A stretch of 64,000 nucleotides of DNA from Eumeta japonica (Eukaryota > Arthropoda > Insecta > Lepidoptera > Psychidae): positions 124,001-188,000 of the forward strand of contig BGZK01000150.1 in assembly GCA_005406025.1 (NCBI GenBank), in the 5' to 3' direction. The translations under genes and the position numbers were made by a program. Shown here piece by piece: positions 30,359-42,458 of the stretch. Position 1 is the stretch's first letter, and every line of letters begins with the position of its first letter. The notes beneath the pieces were generated by a model. That model was given only the letters and a program-made list of their open reading frames with translations, ran no database searches and was not told the DNA's origin.

Positions 30359-32392
30359 CAGTGGCGGAGCGTGCCTTGTAGGGGGCCTATATCAAAATTA
30401 TAGGTAAAGATTTCTCACAAAATAAATAAAAATAATTATTTATTGATTATAATTTATCACCTCCTCTTAGAAATTGAGCTAGCCAAACAATTCAAATTAA
30501 ATATACACCCTCCTTGCCTTTTTTTTTTTTCGGCAAATTGATTTATTACATCGTCGTATCTGAATATGATTACAGTTTTTTAAATTTCTACTTGTACAGA
30601 CAATAGTGATAAGTCTGACAGCCGTTTCTGTCCCATCGAAGTCCTTAGGTAATTTTTTATGAGTTTTAATTTTGAAAAACTTCTTTCAGCTGTTGCGATT
30701 GTAACTGAGTGAGTTTATTAATCGAATGAATTTTTTGAATTTCAGATTTTAAGCATGTTTTCAGAGCAATTAATTGTTCATAAAGATTAACTGCGAAGTC
30801 CTTACTGTATTTAGCCGACAGTTTTTCAGAAACGTATTTTATCACTTCGTTTAAAGAAGATAGGAGTTCCTCCGGTTGTAATACTTGGGACATGTAACTC
30901 AGGTGACAAGGGCTCTGAAATCTTTGTTTAGTTTGAGAAGTTAATATATCTAAACAGCAATAGTATACTTTGACCTTGAAATACGATTTCGGTATGTAAT
31001 GCTCTCGCCTTATGATAACTCATCAAAAACCCTTCGTTATCTTTCGCCTTTTATTTTTAAAAACCGTTGTTACCCGCAATTTTTCGCTAAATCTCTGGAC
31101 TCATTTAGCAAACCATTGAATGAATTTTGATTTGTTATTTCGCTCAGTCTATTCAAAAGATTACTTAATAAAATACTAGCTTTCTGTAAGTCGTTATTTT
31201 CGTGCTGTAAAGCTCTAAAAACAGGATTAATGGTTTGAAATAGTTAAGAAAAAAATGTGGCAAGCACTAAGAAATCGTGAATCTCTAAAATGTTAATTAT
31301 ATTCTTACATTCTTCACGTTCACCTTTTTTAGTTGAAATTTAGACGCAATACATCTATCTCTCCAGAATATTATTTTACTATTGACTTCAATGGTGTTTC
31401 CTTGTAACCAATTATTGTAAGATAGGGATGCTTTAATATGTGCTGTGATTTTTCATAGTCACGCATAATTTCACGCAATATACATTGCGTGAAATTGCTT
31501 CTAACGGGAACATCGTTAACCCACGCACAGGAGTACGATTTGCTTTTACGCTATGCCAATAAACAGCAGAAGTGGCGATACGGCTTGTTCAAAACATTAG
31601 CATAACGTGGCCATGGTCTTAGAATTTTTATGCTAGCCTTATTTAAATATGAACAGTGGTAGGCCGAAGAACATCGCTTTGCTTCTTAATCTCTTGGAAA
31701 CGGTCCTTGTGGTTTAAATGGACCCAATTTAAAAAATATTTTTCAAACGCATTCGCTTGGACTGTCACCAAAATTTCCTCTATCTGAAGAAATTATATTA
31801 TGATATTCTTCAGACTTCTCAAAATCACCGAACTGGATTTCTTCTATTTCCGGATGGACATCTAATGGAGAATGTGCTTCAGAAGAATCTAAAAATATAA
31901 TATAAAGTAAAGATCTTTTTAATTATTTGAAACTAGAAGACTGAAACTAATGTTTAGATAAATTAAAAAAAAATGTATGTCAAATAACGTACGATACGTA
32001 AGGTTACGAGTATTTGGTCAAAAATTCGTAATTTATATTTTTTGTAGGCGACATAACCTAAAAATCTCAAAGTGCTAAATTATCTATTCTCCCAGCATTA
32101 TGAGACAAATAGCTTTGAGAGTAACAATTAACTACTAATTAAGGATATCAAAACAAAATTCTTATTATTGCTCAGTACAATACGTTATCAGGTATTTTCA
32201 CGTATTGAAGGTTGCCAAAGTTCTTTCAAAAAATAATATCACCCTTCGCTACTGGTAGATAAATAGGTAGCACTTACCATTGCAATATAAATCACTCAAA
32301 GAAGCTGTTTGCTAAAAAAATGAAGAAATTTCGAGCATTTTTTTATAACCTCCTCCCCTTTCCGTTTACTCTTTCTTTTTGTAGCTCCACTG
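30359..32392 (-). pseudogene. hAT element on the minus strand, degenerate
   Basis: Its plus-strand left end is CAGTGGCGGAGCGTGCC at 30359 and its right end is GTAGCTCCACTG at 32392, so the ends share CAGTGG..GAGC as an imperfect inverted repeat. On the minus strand the 30893-30666 frame reads into ATAERSFSKLKLIKNYLRTS (about 30690-30620), the hallmark hAT C-terminal motif. Upstream pieces (about 31890-31700) read DVHPEIEEIQFGDF and LGPFKPQ. An exact 8-bp target duplication was not found (GCGTTAAT against CGTGATAA). Not functional. Confidence 0.75.
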
Positions 32393-33173
32393 CGTGATAA
32401 TCTCTTTTTCTTACACAAATCAAACTAATTAACCAATAAATAACCAGAAGAACAGCAGGCCTAGCACGCCAAAACGTTAGCGATCGCGATTCCGCCGACG
32501 TTGAGGTTTAACGGATATGACAGCCTCTGAGCGATCGGTGACGCGCCCACTTCCATTCTGTCAACGTTTCAACGGAGATGTATTGGGCGGATTGGGCGTT
32601 CGAGGGAAACTTAAGCGGATAACGTAATGTTGCAAGTTTTAAAAATATGTATCCCCATATTCAGCATTTTGATAAGTTATGACTTCTTTGAGCAATTATA
32701 AATTGTAAATTTAGAGTCTCATAATAAAGAAATATTAGAAGAATTTTTCTTGTTTTTATTACGAAATATGAAGAAAGATTTCATCAAATGAATATATAAA
32801 TTCAAAGTATTTTCCTGCTGTCCACCCTTATTTCGAGGTTCCGTTATGATAAAGGGATTGCTCATATTTCATATACTCGGTGCTTTGTCAATTATCGTAA
32901 TTGCTTCTCAATTTATTCCGTACTTTATTTCGTTTTTAAATTTATATTATATTCATCATTTTCACTATCTATTTGTATAAATAATTCAATATCTATTTGT
33001 GTATATAATTCAATATTTATTTGTTTATTTATTTGTAACGTAAACTGTATCAAGAGTTATCGGTCATAATTTCATATAACGTAGGTACGTAAGTATACAT
33101 GTTTGTTTTAGTATTTACTATTAGTGATCGAAATCTGTGTACGTAAATAAACGGTTGTATGTATTTTTAGAAA
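32393..33173. other. Non-coding DNA left of the Harbinger element
   Basis: A GC-richer patch at 32460-32620 ('gcgatcgcgattccgccgac') is followed by AT-rich DNA. The GC-rich patch may be a terminal region of the Harbinger element, since a similar CG-rich patch lies beyond its right end at 39.48-39.52 kb, but I could not align inverted repeats. Confidence 0.35.
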
Positions 33174-35481
33174 ATGGAAAAAAGGCCACGTGTTTCCCCA
33201 AGTCAAATGGAGATACTTGTGGATTTTCTTGAGGCAAACGTGGATATTGCCAAAGGATACACAAGATCGGCACAAGCGCGACAGGTTTCCTATAGAAAAT
33301 GGGAAGAGATCGCCGGCATTTTGAATAGTCAGGGAGACGGTGCAGTCAAAAATGGGTAACTTTGGGCTAAGGTAAGATTTAAGCTCTTTACTTATATCTG
33401 GTTTTTATTCTGCTTTTAGTGTAAAATTCTCATGATATTTTTCATTTTATTCTTGGTATTGGAACGATTTCAAAAGCAAATTGAAAAAAAAAAGCCCTAG
33501 ATATTTCCCAAGCTTCATCTCAGACTGGTGGTGGGCCTCCGCATATGTCACAGCTCACAGAAATAGATTTAAGATTGCTGCAGATTCTGGGCCAAAATTA
33601 TGGTGTTGCATTAGCTGGTGTTGCAGTAGATTCGTTTTTAAATCAACTATGTGCTTGTAGATCGAAATTATTGTTTACCATAATATTTAATAAAGCGATA
33701 CTCATCGAATTAATTATAATTTTTAATTTTTAATTATTATGTGCATGTCATGCTCTGCTAATACATTTGTGCAAATTCATTAAAATTGGTGTGATTTTCG
33801 ATTTTCACTCATTTTAAAGCCTTTGGTATTACTTCATGTAATTTACGTATTATTTATAAAAAAATATTGTTTCTTAAGATTTAGGTTGATGTGTTTATAG
33901 GGTATAAATTTCTATTACTTACAGGCATCGACAGCACAGGACTCAACACTGCCTTTGGCTTCGAATTCGTAAGTTAAAAATATAAATTTCAATAGAAACA
34001 CTGCAAATAACACAAAATAAACCAGTCGATGCAAACGTAGTGGTCAAGAACGAGATACTGGATATTATGGACACAACCTTATTCCTTAGTTTGCCGAATT
34101 TCAATCCCAAGGGTTTTACCCGCATGGGTAAAACCGAACAGGTCAATCATGCGATTGATCTGTTCGGTTGCTTCATGTTATTTCTAAAACTATTTTTGAT
34201 TTGATTTGAATATAAATACGAATACCTGGAAACCAGAGTATTAATAGATGTCATTTAATTTTAACACGGATTCCTTTCATAAAAAATATTTTTTCAGAAC
34301 AGCAACAGAACCTGCATTGGTGATGTTGGAAGCAGACAATATAAATATTGCAAATTTGGAATTAGAAATCATTCCTGCGGCACCTGCTACTTCGACAATC
34401 ACAAGTGACTTCGACAACACACAATTTCAAAGTGATCATACTTACACACAATCACAACCAAACTCTTATTCATCAAGTGAACCACAACCACCTTTAGGCA
34501 GTGTTCCTTCGACACAACCATTGCTAGACCGAGGCGTCCTCGTCAGCGAAGTATGTATCCAATTGTTTTGATAATTTACATAATTGAAGACATGAGTGGA
34601 CAAAGGTGTCGTGTAACATGAAATTTTGAAATGTTAAGAAATGTGCAATTTTTTTAGTTGGATAAACTGGTATGAAATGTATGTGCCTAACAATGACTGA
34701 CCGTCATCTAGGCACTCGAGTCCTAATAAATATACTTTTAACCAGTTTACATTGAGATTTTATCTTTAATGTATACAACACCTTCATTCGTAAATGAATG
34801 GATTATTATAAAGTAGTAAAAGCACATGTTCACTGTATTTATTTGTTTTCAGTAAAAATTATATATTGATATTATGTCCTCATAATAAGTATGATATTCA
34901 CCTTTAATAAATTTAAGTTGCTCTTTAATATTTTTCTTCTATTCCATAAATATGCTATATTTGTGTTTAATACATTTTTAAAATAATGTTTTGGGATTTA
35001 TATTTTATTTCAAGACTTTTTTTAATGGTGTCATTTTATCAAATGAATCTCCAAAATTTACTTTTCCATTTAGTTTTTTTTCCTGGCTTATTAAAAATTA
35101 TTTTAATGTCAATATATTATTCATGAAAATGAGTAATTACGTACAGAAAGAAATTGTAACTCAGAAAAATGTATGATCATGTCCACTTATCACTTCAATT
35201 ATAATCAATATTGATATCTTTTAGGTAGGCCAATGACTGCAATGGATCAAGCCCAAAAAATTCTTGCAAATATTGAATCGCTAAGAGTACAAGCAGAACT
35301 AAGGAATGCTGAATCGTTTGTAAGTTTAGCCTCTTCCGTTTCAACATTGACAAACGAATTACGCCACTTTATGCAGATAGAAGAAAGAAGGGTGGCTGCA
35401 ACAGAGCGTATAGCAGAAGCACTGAGCAGCGGCATAAATCTTCTGTCACAGCATCCTAGGTTTGGTGAAAACTTGACATAG
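33174..35481 (+). pseudogene. Harbinger-associated Myb/zeste-like DNA-binding gene, broken
   Basis: The first exon (33174 to about 33371) encodes the N-terminus of a Myb/SANT-like 'zeste' DNA-binding domain: RVSPSQMEILVDFLEANVDI, then KWEEIAGILNSQG. A one-base loss near 33352 creates a stop just before the expected donor AAG|GTAAGA. Further exon-like pieces follow: 33495-33640 (QTGGGPPHMSQLTEIDLRLL), 34296-34550 (Gln/Ser/Pro-rich), and 35229-35481, ending in a helical segment (ANIESLRVQAELRNAES). PIF/Harbinger transposons carry such a protein beside their transposase; here the two converge. Confidence 0.72.
33926..34213 (+). mobile_element. LINE 3' fragment with two hairpins inside the Myb gene
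   Basis: 'gatactggatattatggaca' near 34050 and the ending 'ctatttttgatttgatttg' near 34190-34210 match the 27.7-30.0 kb LINE. Between them are two stems: GGTTTTACCC/GGGTAAAACC (34112-34135) and GAACAGGTCAATC/GATTGATCTGTTC (34136-34165). The fragment is inserted in an intron of the Harbinger Myb gene. Confidence 0.65.
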
Positions 35482-35854
35482 AAGTTATAAATAATTAAAG
35501 TTGGAAAACTCAATTTTGTAGAATTAGTTTCTAATTATGGAGTTTTATTAACCTTTTCAATGTGTGTAATGAATGCAAAACAATCACATATCAAAATCTT
35601 TTAATGGTTTTAATGCTAATAATAAACGTATGTAAATTAAATGCAATAAAATTTAATTATTTCTAGTTTGCATGAGGTGCAGCCTGCTCAGCCCAGAGAC
35701 GGTATATCAACACGTCATACACTGCCCGACCCGCCATCACAGCAGTAGATGTCTTAACATTTTATCAATAGTAGACACATTACATAAGTTTTTATGTTTA
35801 AATAAATTATTTATGCTTTATGGATTGTTTTAATATCTGGGGATATTATAATTA

Positions 35855-35899
<45 letters not shown>

Positions 35900-36655
35900 C
35901 AGTTCAAAAATTTTTAATGTTTGATTCATAAAATCACTAGAATTGTATCATTACATGCAGGTGTAGTTAATAAATTTTAATCAGTTCAAATTTGTTTCAT
36001 GATTTTATATTTTTTCATCAGAATAATATATAGTTACAATTGTCCCCATCAAGTTTCGTTGCATTTATTTGCGGAGCGCTCAATCGTAATTTCAACAAGT
36101 GCTGTCGGTATGGAAGGCATTAAATATTTATTAGATATAGAATAAGTATTGACATAATACATTTTTGTATTAGCTGCATTATTAAATGTTCACATCACTA
36201 GTCAAATAAAATTCTTTTTGTATTGCATAGATATTTTTTAAAATATAATTATTCTGAATTCATTTAATGAAATGGTGGATGAAAATGCAGGGAACGTCTA
36301 GAATTACTATGTAAATAACTACATTTTCAATCGAAAAAAGAAAAAAAAAGCTTTAAAAAAAAAGTAGGTGCACTTTGTTCGTTGAAACCTCTACTTTTTG
36401 ATAGTGTACTAAAAAATATACATTGCTATGGAAAAAAGTTTCAAAAAATGCAAAAAAAAATTTTTGTTTCAAAATTTTTCTTTTATTTCATTATTTACAC
36501 TTTTGTGCTATTTATTAAAATTTACACTTTAATTACATGAAAAATGTAACATGCCATGTACATTGATAAACTAAAAAATCGCAAATCTATGTATATTACT
36601 AAAATTAACAACCAGATAAATTAACAATTTGTAGTTAGAATGGGTGTCGTCTTGT
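35482..36655. other. AT-rich DNA between the two Harbinger genes
   Basis: Contains a (TA)n tract at about 35857-35899 and otherwise AT-rich sequence, presumably the convergent 3' ends of the two Harbinger genes. No ORF of interest. Confidence 0.45.
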
Positions 36656-39170
36656 TCTAATTTGTTTTACTTTTTACCACTTTGAAAGGCTTCGGCCGGC
36701 CTAATAATTGCGATAGTACATTTGTTGCCAATGTAACTTCAATATTATTAATTACTATGTTATGGTCATCACTACTCTTGATCAAAGGATATTTGATGAA
36801 TAAAGAAAGCCTTTTGCTTAAATAATATAAAATTATCACCAGAAAGGATGGCAAAGGTTCTAATAAGGTCAAAGAAAAGGGACAAATACTATTTTTTTTT
36901 TAAATATGTGGATCAATCTGAAAGACCGTAGATAATAAAAATTAGCAAACTAACAAACTATTTTTCAAAATAGTGTCCGTTAAGATTAACACATTGTTGC
37001 ATTCGATGAAAAAACAGAGAAACATTGTCCACTCGCACTTTGAGGTCACTTTGACAGTCTTTTCATATTCAGCCTCTGCTTCCTTGGTGAACCACATAAA
37101 CCACTTTTGCTCAAAGTCTGATGAAGGAGTAGTCAAATTGAAAGGAAGCTCCCGCTAAGCAGACTGCTCTTTAATTTAGGGATTGTAACAGTAAATTCTC
37201 TTATATGTAAATATGTATAATACTCTTCACGTGAACCAGAAGCAGCATGGTGTATAGGTGTCATCATCCATGGTCGCAAAGGATAACCAGAATCAGCTGA
37301 AACAAATTATTTAACAAATAAAAAATTTGCTACATCACTAGTATGTATAATTTATTAATATACAAATATATAAAATTTCCATTTTTCAAACCTAACATCC
37401 ATAATGTTTCATTTTCATTGATGTACAGGTCCCCAAGATGCTGCTCCAAGGGATGAGCGTTCCAAATGAAGGAGTCACGTGAATCACCACCATGACCGGC
37501 ATCTACGCTGACTATATTTAAATTGGCATCACAAATCTGAAAAATTTAAACAAATTAAAAAAAACTCGAGTTTATTTTCCTTTCAAAACCATCTATATTT
37601 TAATTGCATTATAATTTATATTTTGCTCCAAAATAATAATAAAATTATGATTGATATTTTGCTGCAAAATGTAAATTTTAAAGAACATAAACTATGATGG
37701 AAATATTTTTAAATCTACGAAAGTGAAGATTAATTTTATGTTGTCGTTTTTATTCTCAAAAGCATTGCATTTATATGAAACTTAGATGTATATCTAGATT
37801 AAATATTTACAAAAATGTATAATGGAGATATTTGTAACATTTTGAAAAATAATACCAAATTTAACACTATAAACAATGTATTTACAGAATTATTCACTGT
37901 TACTAATAAAGAATTCTTAATATACATTTCATCTTAATTTTTGGTCAGTAGTACTTTTAAAAATAGTAGAAATTAAATTTGAAACATTAAAATTTTTATC
38001 TTTGTTGAAGTACAATATAGGTTATAACAAAAATATAACTTACAAGTTGGGCATTCATAGAATGGTATTTTTTTCTATTATAATACTGTTCCTCATTGTT
38101 TCTGGGCCTTACCAAGGCAACGTGTGTTCCATCTATACAGCCAATAACCCGTGGCAATCGAAAGGTTTCATAAAATCCTGAAAATGTTTTGTATGTAAAT
38201 ATGCTATTGATATTATTAAGTATCTTTATTGTCAAAATAATTGATATCAAAATATAAATTTTTAAAACTCATTTTGTCTTGTCATGCAAAGTAAACACAT
38301 CACTCATCACTAAAATGATTAAGCCAATTAATACATTGAAACAATATGAATGCTTACTGTTTTTTTAATTTGATTTCTTTCTTCAAGAGTTTGGGAATAT
38401 TTTATATATTTATTTCTAATTGCTATTTGATTTTATGCTACTGTGACTTCTCTTACTGCATTTGAGACACTTGACTGTGTTGCCCAATGCCTCTCTGATA
38501 AGATCCAGAGGCATAAAAATTTAATGTAGTCAGAACCTTAAAAAAAAAACAGTTATAAATTATTTTTTATTACAAAGCTACAGTACAACACACAAAACTT
38601 TGCCACTCGAATTGCCTGTGAATCATGTAATGCGAAGGTTTGGAATATGTGTGAAAAGTCAGCAAGGGTCAACTTAGAAAATCTTCGGCAGACGAAATTG
38701 GTGGTGTATTATAAAAACAACATAATTTCAATCACCCAAAACCGACGAGCTTACATGAAATGATTGACGGACTAATGAAGAGAAATTTGCAAAAATCGTA
38801 CCATGTGGAAATCTAGTCTCTGCCTACCTTTTTGGGAAAGAGGTGTAAGTTTACTTATTTATTAAACCTTTAACATATTAATGTATTTTATTTCCCATTA
38901 TTCATTTTATTAAATAATGTAATAATAATTTATAGCATACAAATTTAATAAGGTATCAACCTTATTCTCAATAGAAATGTCGCCAGATCGCCGTGGAGCC
39001 ATTAATGGTAGTAATTCATTAACAAGCTCTTCTGCTAGAGCCTTGGTTAGGCGATATGTACCCATTAATTCCGTATCCGGTTTATCGAACGGGTTGAGGA
39101 GCTCACGCTGTCTACGCCTTTGGCGCTGTCTCGTACGGAGGTCAAAGATATGCGCACGCTCTAACAAATC
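36656..39170 (-). pseudogene. PIF/Harbinger (HARBI1-like) DDE transposase, broken
   Basis: Minus-strand pieces in order: 39167-38930 N-terminal helical region (RQRELLNPFDKPDTELMGTY and LTKALAEELVNELLP); about 38530-38350 (SQVSVS-like helix-turn-helix remnant and LEERNQIK); 38200-38040 with the first catalytic Asp (VIGCIDGTHVALVRP); 37540-37400 (VSVDAGHGGDSRDSFIWN); 37300-37220 with the second Asp (DSGYPLRPWMMTPI). The region with the third acid (Glu) is lost or interrupted after GSREEY. Stops and possible introns separate the pieces. The family nuclease/ligase joins element ends to TTA/TAA-type targets. Not active. Confidence 0.8.
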
Positions 39171-40685
39171 TAATTGTAAACCAAGGCGGCCATGTTCTTG
39201 AAAAAATTATATCGCAAACTACTTCAATATAAATGATAATAAATACCTAGAATAAGTATACACATTAATGTTAGATATCATACCTACTAATTAAGAAATC
39301 AGAATAAAGATATTATTTAAAAACAATGGATACGTTTAATAAAAGTTACTCACGAATAACTTCAGCGGAATCGCTATTTGACGTTTGTCACACGTCAAAC
39401 AAACGTTAAACGTCTGGGCAAAAAAGCGGCATGTTATCGATGTTCATAGTAAAACTAGACGTTAAGCGTATACGTTTCCGCTAAGTCGCGACTGGAACGC
39501 GGGCGTACGGCGCCGCGGATAAATGAGTGCGATGTTACCGATTTGGCATTTCTGTCAAATAGCAGCGAAACAAAACGGATAAAGTGAGCATGTTAGACCT
39601 TCAGGATTATATTGTATTACGATGTAATAACGTTTGAACCGCAATGAAATAAAACGCGTAAATATTGCTCTCCGTGGTTTGTTTTTGTACATCAGTTCTT
39701 GCGGGATTCCCCCGTCTAAGTGAATGACTTATACGGGGAATCCCTCAATAACCGATGTAGGATGTTGCCAACATTTGGGCGCACGTTTAACCCGGGAAAA
39801 AATTACACTGCTTTTTTTTACTTTTGTCGTTTCTGTAGTGAAAACTCTATAAGCACGTATGACAGTTTTTTGTATATGTTTTTTCCCGGGAAGCACGAGA
39901 TTAAATGACGTTGTGGATAACATTTTACAAATTTTTGTTTACACACGTTAGGGGCCTCTGTAGTCCGGGGTCCCCGTACTATTGATACGGCTGATACGAC
40001 GATAGGTACGTCCCTGGCATTAATCGTATCATCAAGGCGGGTTATACACTACATCAGGTTTTTCAACGTCAAAAGTACCTATTAGGAGGACTTACAGACT
40101 GTCTGCTTGCATTCGCCTAACGAATTTGAGTCCTTAATCGCAGTTTTAAGACCGATTGTTGGCCAATCGCTAAATAATAATCATTCATTTGGCGATTACA
40201 TTTCTTGCTTTAAATACATGATGTCCTGCTGTATTATGTAATACGGCAGAACGTATATTAAATGTATATTTATAATATATGTAAATATATATTACAAATA
40301 ATAAAAAAATAAACTTAGCCAAATGTCGCTTAAAATAATTTGACAGGAACATCCTAACTTTTGTTAAAATAAAGTTATAATTACATCTATTGATGCCAAA
40401 AAATACATATTTGCATCACTACGACGTCATGTCATGTTGAATCTTAATATAATCAATTTATGGGCATGGTTGAGTTGCTTATCCGTGAAACCGTTAGTAA
40501 GCGAAAAAGCAAAACAAATAAATTTTTTTGTGGTTTCCAAAAAAGCATTTGATTGGACCACTCTAGAAGGCGAGCAAACGCAACAATCATTTCTTTTCTT
40601 TTTAAGCGAAAACAAGTTGCAATGAAACATAATTATTGTTGCATTTTTGGTACATTAACGATTTAACATTTTGGTTATAAAATGA
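39171..40685. other. Intergenic DNA with a long palindrome
   Basis: A CG-rich patch (39.48-39.52 kb), then the palindromic block described separately (39690-39890), then AT-rich DNA. ORFs at 39720-39908 and 40434-40625 and their reverse-strand partners are unsupported. Confidence 0.4.
39690..39757. repeat. 68-bp near-perfect palindrome
   Basis: CATCAGTTCTTGCGGGATTC at 39690 pairs with the reverse complement of the sequence ending CCCTCAATAACCGATG at 39757, around a 'gaatg' centre. The inner arms (GGGATTCCCC-CGT..AAGT) are almost exact. A second inverted pair, CCCGGGAAAAAA at 39791-39802 and TTTTTTCCCGGG at 39879-39890, follows at once. These look like transposon ends, but no family is recognised. 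Confidence 0.85.
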
Positions 40686-41407
40686 CTATCCGAAGCACCG
40701 GGCATGCAAATATTCACTGCATGATTGATTGACACACCCGCTCAACATAGGGCCCAATCCGGTACCTAATTCGTCGGAACTTCTTACGATCTCGTTGCCC
40801 TTATCTATGACGGCGTGGAGCGCTCTGGTCCCACTTTCGGGCGTGATTGTACTTACGGTGTTATGTGCGATACTCAGTGGGGCTGTGCAATCCAAACCAT
40901 CAACCGACATGTCATTATTCGGTTTCAATTTAATTGAATATGCGCGACGCAGCTCGGCCAGCTGATCATCATCTGCTAAATCATTTTGTAAGCGTCCCAT
41001 TTGGTCTGACTGATGTTCAATATCTCTTTCAGTTAATTTTATTTCAAAATCATTAATAGATTTGAGTAAATCTATATTTCGCTTTTTGTAATAAATTTTT
41101 TTGTTACTCGAGTTCAATCGTCTTATCATTTTCTGGAACGTCCAATGATCATATTTAATTGTTAAAAAATCCTAATTTTTTTTTTACTACTATACTACGC
41201 GAGTAAAAAAGAATATGGTTTCTGGATATCCAGTTGTGCCGAACTGTCCTGTATCGAGTCACACAACCTAGCGGTTTCTTTCGTTCTGCATAAATACAGT
41301 TCGTCCTTATTTATTTTACCGATTTGCAGCTCCTCTAGAAGCGCTTGAATCTGCAGCAGTGACTGCTCGTGCTGTTTGCGACAATAGTCCATTTCGCTTA
41401 CCAGCAT
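40686..41407 (-). pseudogene. Unidentified two-part ORF, coiled-coil-like
   Basis: Minus-strand ORF 41407-41195 (70 codons, QSLLQIQALLEELQIGK) is followed, after a stop-rich ~65 bp, by ORF 41129-40686 (147 codons, LLKSINDFEIKLTERDIEHQ then LADDDQLAELRRAYSIKLKP). Both are rich in Leu, Glu, Gln and Lys with a heptad-like pattern, as in coiled coils or a retroelement gag N-terminus. The second ends with three cysteines (SGCVNQSCSEYLHARCFG). No match I can name. Next to other retroelement remnants, so a gag-like relic is the likeliest reading. Confidence 0.4.
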
Positions 41408-42163
41408 TTTGCAAGCGGACGCGCTAATCAGTCTTACGTTTTACAACCATTTCGCCCTTTAATTTGGTATTCATGAATATGACCGATCTTATTTCGGTTT
41501 CGTGATCAATGCGCTAGATCAAAAGGCAATCACACTTTTCTTTTGACGCCTTGAGATCTAGGAGTGCACCCTTCAAATTTTCCTCCTCTAAATCACATAT
41601 TGAAGGTCTACGACTCGTGATTCACGAAGCGAATGAACCAGAACGTCAAATTACACGTATTAATTGACACAAAGCCCACAGAACTAAGGAAATAGATTCA
41701 ACAGATATTATGTTATAAAAATCAACAACTAATTAAAGTTAAAAAAAAAAACAAATTAAAATAAAAGAGAGAAAAAAATCGGTTGTCCTTAAAGGTCATC
41801 TCTGTAAGTTTCCGCTAACTTTAAATGATCACACACAAAATTTTGGAGTAATTAATTATCATTAATGAAACATTTCAAATTGTTTTATTAATGATATCTT
41901 ACGAATGAATCAACCGATTTTGACCGGACTGGCGGCGATCGACGTGGTCTCTTTGATGTCAAGAGCTGATTAGTTTTTGGAACCCATAGGTAGGCGTTTA
42001 AAAGTTACACAAAAAAAAAAACTGATTTTCATAATTTATATTTTTGAAATTTTTCAGAATCTATTGATCCGAATCGGTTCAAATTTATAAAAAATCTAAG
42101 TTTGGTGAAACACTTTGGAATCCCACTTGTATGCCACACGCATCACACGCACGCACGCATGGA

Positions 42164-42217
<54 letters not shown>

Positions 42218-42390
42218 TACAGACACCTTCGAAAAATTGTCGGAGTGGCTTCGTATGACCTCGTCGAGATCTAATGAAAATTCGATTTTCGAAAAACTGG
42301 TTGAAACCAATAACTTCCGGATTTTTGGAAATTTTAAACTTTCTTAGCGGGAAGTTTAAAAAAAATCGCATAAAACAAATCACGCTAGAA
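41408..42390. other. Non-coding DNA with TC/AC microsatellite
   Basis: AT-rich. (TC)n at about 42165-42195 runs directly into (AC)n at 42196-42217. The flanks ('ttggtgaaacactttggaat', 'ttcgaaaaattgtcggagtg') belong to the SINE-like element that reads on the minus strand from 42.46 kb. Confidence 0.45.
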
Positions 42391-42458
42391 TACATTCGAA
42401 CCCGGGCACCCGACAAACGCGACGTCATATATGCGAGACAATTGAGCTAATCCGCATG
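42100..42458 (-). mobile_element. tRNA-derived SINE-like element
   Basis: On the minus strand the sequence from about 42455 downward begins GCGGATTAGCTCAATTG, a tRNA-like start with an A-box-like TTAGCTCAATTG. About 35 bases later comes CCCGGGTTCGAATG, an RNA polymerase III B-box-like sequence. The spacing fits a tRNA-related promoter head, but a cloverleaf is not complete and no anticodon arm is convincing, so it is not a functional tRNA gene. The body runs on to the microsatellite. Confidence 0.5.

Noticed and set aside
42393..42458. Minus-strand tRNA gene
   Set aside because: A- and B-box-like sequences are present but no complete cloverleaf or anticodon loop; best read as a SINE head.
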